A stretch of DNA of 5,654 nucleotides from Rubrobacteraceae bacterium. GTDB lineage: Bacteria > Actinomycetota > Rubrobacteria > Rubrobacterales > Rubrobacteraceae. A program made the position numbers and the translations under genes. Under the pieces are notes generated by a model, which had not been told where the DNA came from, did not search any database, and was given only the letters and a program-made list of their open reading frames with translations. How positions within the stretch are numbered: position 1 is the stretch's first letter; every line of letters starts with the position of its first letter. The stretch covers positions 1 through 5,654 of the forward strand of contig JARDZQ010000321.1 of NCBI GenBank assembly GCA_029240775.1. Reading direction: 5' to 3'. Of this stretch, positions 1 to 5,654 are shown piece by piece.

Positions 1-323
<323 letters not shown>

Positions 324-341
324 CGTCGCGCCTGCCTTTCT
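324..341 (-). promoter_or_regulatory. weak ribosome binding site region of rpsL
   Basis: Upstream of the GTG start, the minus strand reads AGAAAGGCAGGCGCGACG. AAAGG (335-339) is 11 bases from the start and AGG (331-333) is 7 bases from it. Neither is a full anti-16S match, in contrast with the strong AGGAGGG before rpoC. The weak site and GTG start would fit translation modulated by leader structure, but this is inference. Confidence 0.5.
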
Positions 342-374
342 CTCTGTGGAAATGGGGGCTTACTACAAAAGTCC

Positions 375-431
375 AGCGTCGCGGCCTTTGGAGCTTGTTA
401 CCCGGACGTAACTGCTCGTAACCGCGACGCT
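375..431 (-). promoter_or_regulatory. nested RNA hairpin in the rpoC-rpsL leader (attenuator, processing site or 5' stabiliser)
   Basis: In the minus-strand transcript three stems nest inside one another. The outer stem AGCGUCGCGG (431-422) pairs with CCGCGACGCU (384-375) over 10 perfect base pairs. A middle stem GAGC (417-414) pairs with GCUC (394-391), and an inner stem GUUAC (412-408) pairs with GUAAC (401-397) around the loop GUCCGG. This gives 19 pairs in 57 bases, with small internal loops UUAC/CAAAGG and A/AA. The sequence after the outer stem is GGACUUUUG, so the U run is only four long and displaced by four bases, which makes a plain intrinsic terminator weak at best. Other readings are an attenuator, an RNase processing site separating rpoC from rpsL mRNA, a ribosomal-protein binding site, or a 5' stabilising stem. 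The pairing is seen directly; the function is not. Confidence 0.6.
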
Positions 432-442
432 ATATTTTAGGC

Positions 443-4281
<3,839 letters not shown>

Positions 4282-4297
4282 CCCTTACATCCCTCCT
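4282..4297 (-). promoter_or_regulatory. strong ribosome binding site that sets the rpoC TTG start
   Basis: AGGAGGG at 4297-4291 on the minus strand is a near-full Shine-Dalgarno sequence, nine bases before TTG at 4281-4279. It lies within the last codons of rpoB (Arg-Gly-Gly-Met), so ribosomes finishing rpoB sit on top of it. No ATG or GTG in frame near the expected N-terminus competes with TTG; the next in-frame ATG is at codon 98, inside conserved sequence. The TTG start therefore rests on this site and on the usual RpoC N-terminal length. Confidence 0.85.
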
Positions 4298-5654
4298 CTG
4301 GAGAAGTCCGGCGTGTCGTCCAAGTTCCCCGTAGGCTCGTCGCGGCTGAGGTTTATCCCCAGAGCCCTGGCGGCCTCGTCCCAATCCCTGCGGTCCTGAT
4401 CCTCGGCTGCGGCCTCGGCGTTGTAGACCGGCTTGACCGAGAGCCCGAGCGACTGCATCTCCTTGAGCAAGACCTTGAAGCTCGCGGGCACGCCGGGCTC
4501 CGGGATGTTCTCGCCCTTGACGATGGACTCGTAGCTCTTGACGCGCCCGACCCTATCGTCGCTCTTTATGGTGAGCAGCTCCTGCAAGGTGTGCGCCGCG
4601 CCGTAGGCCTCGAGCGCCCACACCTCCATCTCGCCGAAGCGCTGCCCGCCGAACTGCGCCTTGCCGCCCAGGGGCTGCTGCGTGACCAGCGAGTACGGAC
4701 CCGTGGAACGGGCGTGGATCTTGTCGTCCACCAGGTGCAGAAGCTTCAGTATGTACATGTAGCCGACCGTGATCCTGCCGTCGAACGGCTCGCCGGTGCG
4801 CCCGTCATAAAGCGTCACCTTGCCGCCGCGACCCATACCAATGTCGGCCGTTCCGTTGCTGCGGACGCTATCGATGGCCTGATCCACGTCTCCGACCTCG
4901 GCGCCCGAGAAGACAGGCGTTGAGACGAAGGTCGGCTCGCCGCCGTTCTCGCCGAGGCCCTTGCTCGCCGCCCACCCGAGGTGGGTCTCGAGGATCTGGC
5001 CTATGTTCATCCGGCTCGGCACGCCGAGAGGCGAGAGGATCACGTCAACAGGAGTCCCGTCCTCCATGAACGGCATGTCCTCCTCGGGCACGATCCTGGA
5101 GATGACGCCCTTGTTGCCGTGCCGCCCGGCGAGCTTGTCGCCCTCGGCGATCTTGCGCTTGGTGGCCACGAAGACGCGCACCATCTCGTTGACGCCGGGC
5201 TGCAGCTCGTCGCCCTCGTCCCGGGAAAAGCGCTTGACGTCTATTACGACGCCGCCCTCGCCGTGCGGAACCTTGAGCGAGGAGTCCTTGACCTCGCGCG
5301 CCTTCTCGCCGAAGATCGCGCGCAAGAGCTTCTCCTCTGGCGTCGGCTCGGACTCGCCCTTGGGCGTGACCTTGCCGACGAGCACGTCGCCTGTGAATCG
5401 AAGAGAGGGTGTCGGCCTTGACGATCCGCTCGGAGATGATGATGGCGTCCTCGAAGTTGAACCCCTCCCACGGCATGAAGGCCACGAGCAGGTTCTTGCC
5501 GAGCGCCAGCTCGCCCTGATCCGTAGAGGAGCCGTCGGCCAGCACCGTGCCGGCTTCTACCCCTTCGCCCTCCGTTACAAGCGGCCGCTGGTTGACGCAG
5601 GTGCCCTGGTTGGAGCGGGCGAACTTCCTCAGGTAGTACTCGTCCACCTCACCA
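4285..5654 (-). CDS. rpoB: DNA-directed RNA polymerase subunit beta, partial (5' end beyond the window) and broken by an internal deletion
   Basis: This is the C-terminal part of the beta subunit. The first piece (5653-5393, 87 codons) starts GEVDEYYLRKFARSNQGT and includes MPWEGFNFEDAIIISER, with the Glu-Asp pair near the NTP site. The second piece (5391-4288, 368 codons, TAA at 4287-4285) starts GDVLVGKVTPKGE. It holds GDKLAGRHGNKGVIS, with the two active-centre lysines matching E. coli Lys1065 and Lys1073, then GVPSRMNIGQILETHLG and DDKIHARSTGPYSLV with the His matching E. coli His1237. QFGGQRFGEMEVWALEAYG and the terminal PASFKVLLKEMQSLGL that packs on beta' follow. Between the pieces about 47 conserved residues are missing and the frame shifts. 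The rifampicin-resistance region lies upstream and is not visible. The stop is followed after three bases by rpoC. Identity is certain; whether the gene is intact in the organism is doubtful from this sequence alone. Confidence 0.97.
5389..5395 (-). other. junction of an internal rpoB deletion of about 140 bases
   Basis: The codon for the His of TLSSIH (5395-5393) is followed by a single base and then by GGC GAC GTG CTC, the Gly-Asp-Val-Leu of GDVLVGKV. In E. coli and other bacteria these two motifs are separated by about 47 residues, including the strongly conserved RDTKLGPEEIT and the DIPNV segment. Both flanks are otherwise well conserved, so the gap is a clean loss, estimated at 140 bases (47 codons less the one base left). 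The number rests on family knowledge, not on an alignment. Because the loss is not a multiple of three it also breaks the frame. Confidence 0.85.

Noticed and set aside
365..431. A standard intrinsic terminator between rpoC and rpsL
   Set aside because: The stem is strong, but the U run is only UUUU, begins four bases after the stem and is followed by GUAGUA. The stem also lies just after a promoter rather than at an operon end. I kept it as a structured leader of unknown role.
4285..5385. A free-standing 366-residue protein starting at GTG 5385
   Set aside because: The GTG is an internal Val codon of rpoB (GDVLVGKV). The fragment is just the C-terminal piece of beta after the lesion.
5045..5392. 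Continuation of the first rpoB frame past the deletion junction (product rich in Arg and Gly)
   Set aside because: After SSIH it is out of frame with rpoB, whose true C-terminal sequence is in the other frame, so it is an artefact of the junction.

Overview
The window is a stretch of a high-GC bacterial chromosome carrying the core transcription/translation cluster rpoB-rpoC-rpsL, all read on the minus strand, so transcription runs from the right edge to the left edge. The proteins look actinobacterial. RpoC has a charged, helix-prone insert after the first zinc finger region, in the place where the M. tuberculosis beta' subunit carries its coiled-coil insert. The RpoC trigger-loop region reads TFHTGGIAGEDITAGLPR, and the S12 N-terminus reads MPTTNQLVRKERK. 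From memory of family sequences, a deep-branching Rubrobacter-like actinomycete is the best guess, but this is an inference and was not tested by a search.

From right to left: (1) 5654-4285 holds the C-terminal part of rpoB (RNA polymerase beta), whose 5' end lies beyond the window. It is interrupted near 5391-5393, where about 47 normally conserved codons are absent and the frame changes. (2) 4281-443 holds the whole of rpoC (beta'). It starts with TTG one codon after the rpoB stop and in the same frame, behind a strong Shine-Dalgarno sequence. A single missing base near 3598-3600 breaks the frame; restoring it gives about 1279 residues. (3) 442-324 is the only intergenic region. It holds a near-perfect vegetative promoter (TTGACA, 17-base spacer, TAAAAT) that overlaps the end of rpoC, followed at once by a three-tier nested RNA hairpin. 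(4) 323-1 holds rpsL (ribosomal protein S12), with a GTG start, cut by the left edge after 107 codons.

RpoB and RpoC together form the catalytic core of RNA polymerase, and S12 is the decoding-centre protein of the 30S subunit; this rpoBC-str order is common in bacteria. The promoter and hairpin suggest that the str genes downstream can be transcribed and adjusted separately from rpoBC.

I saw no mobile element, CRISPR array, tRNA, rRNA or unknown gene. The points that merit a second look are the rpoC-rpsL intergenic control region, the two reading-frame lesions in essential genes (most likely sequence or assembly errors), and the in-frame rpoB/rpoC junction.
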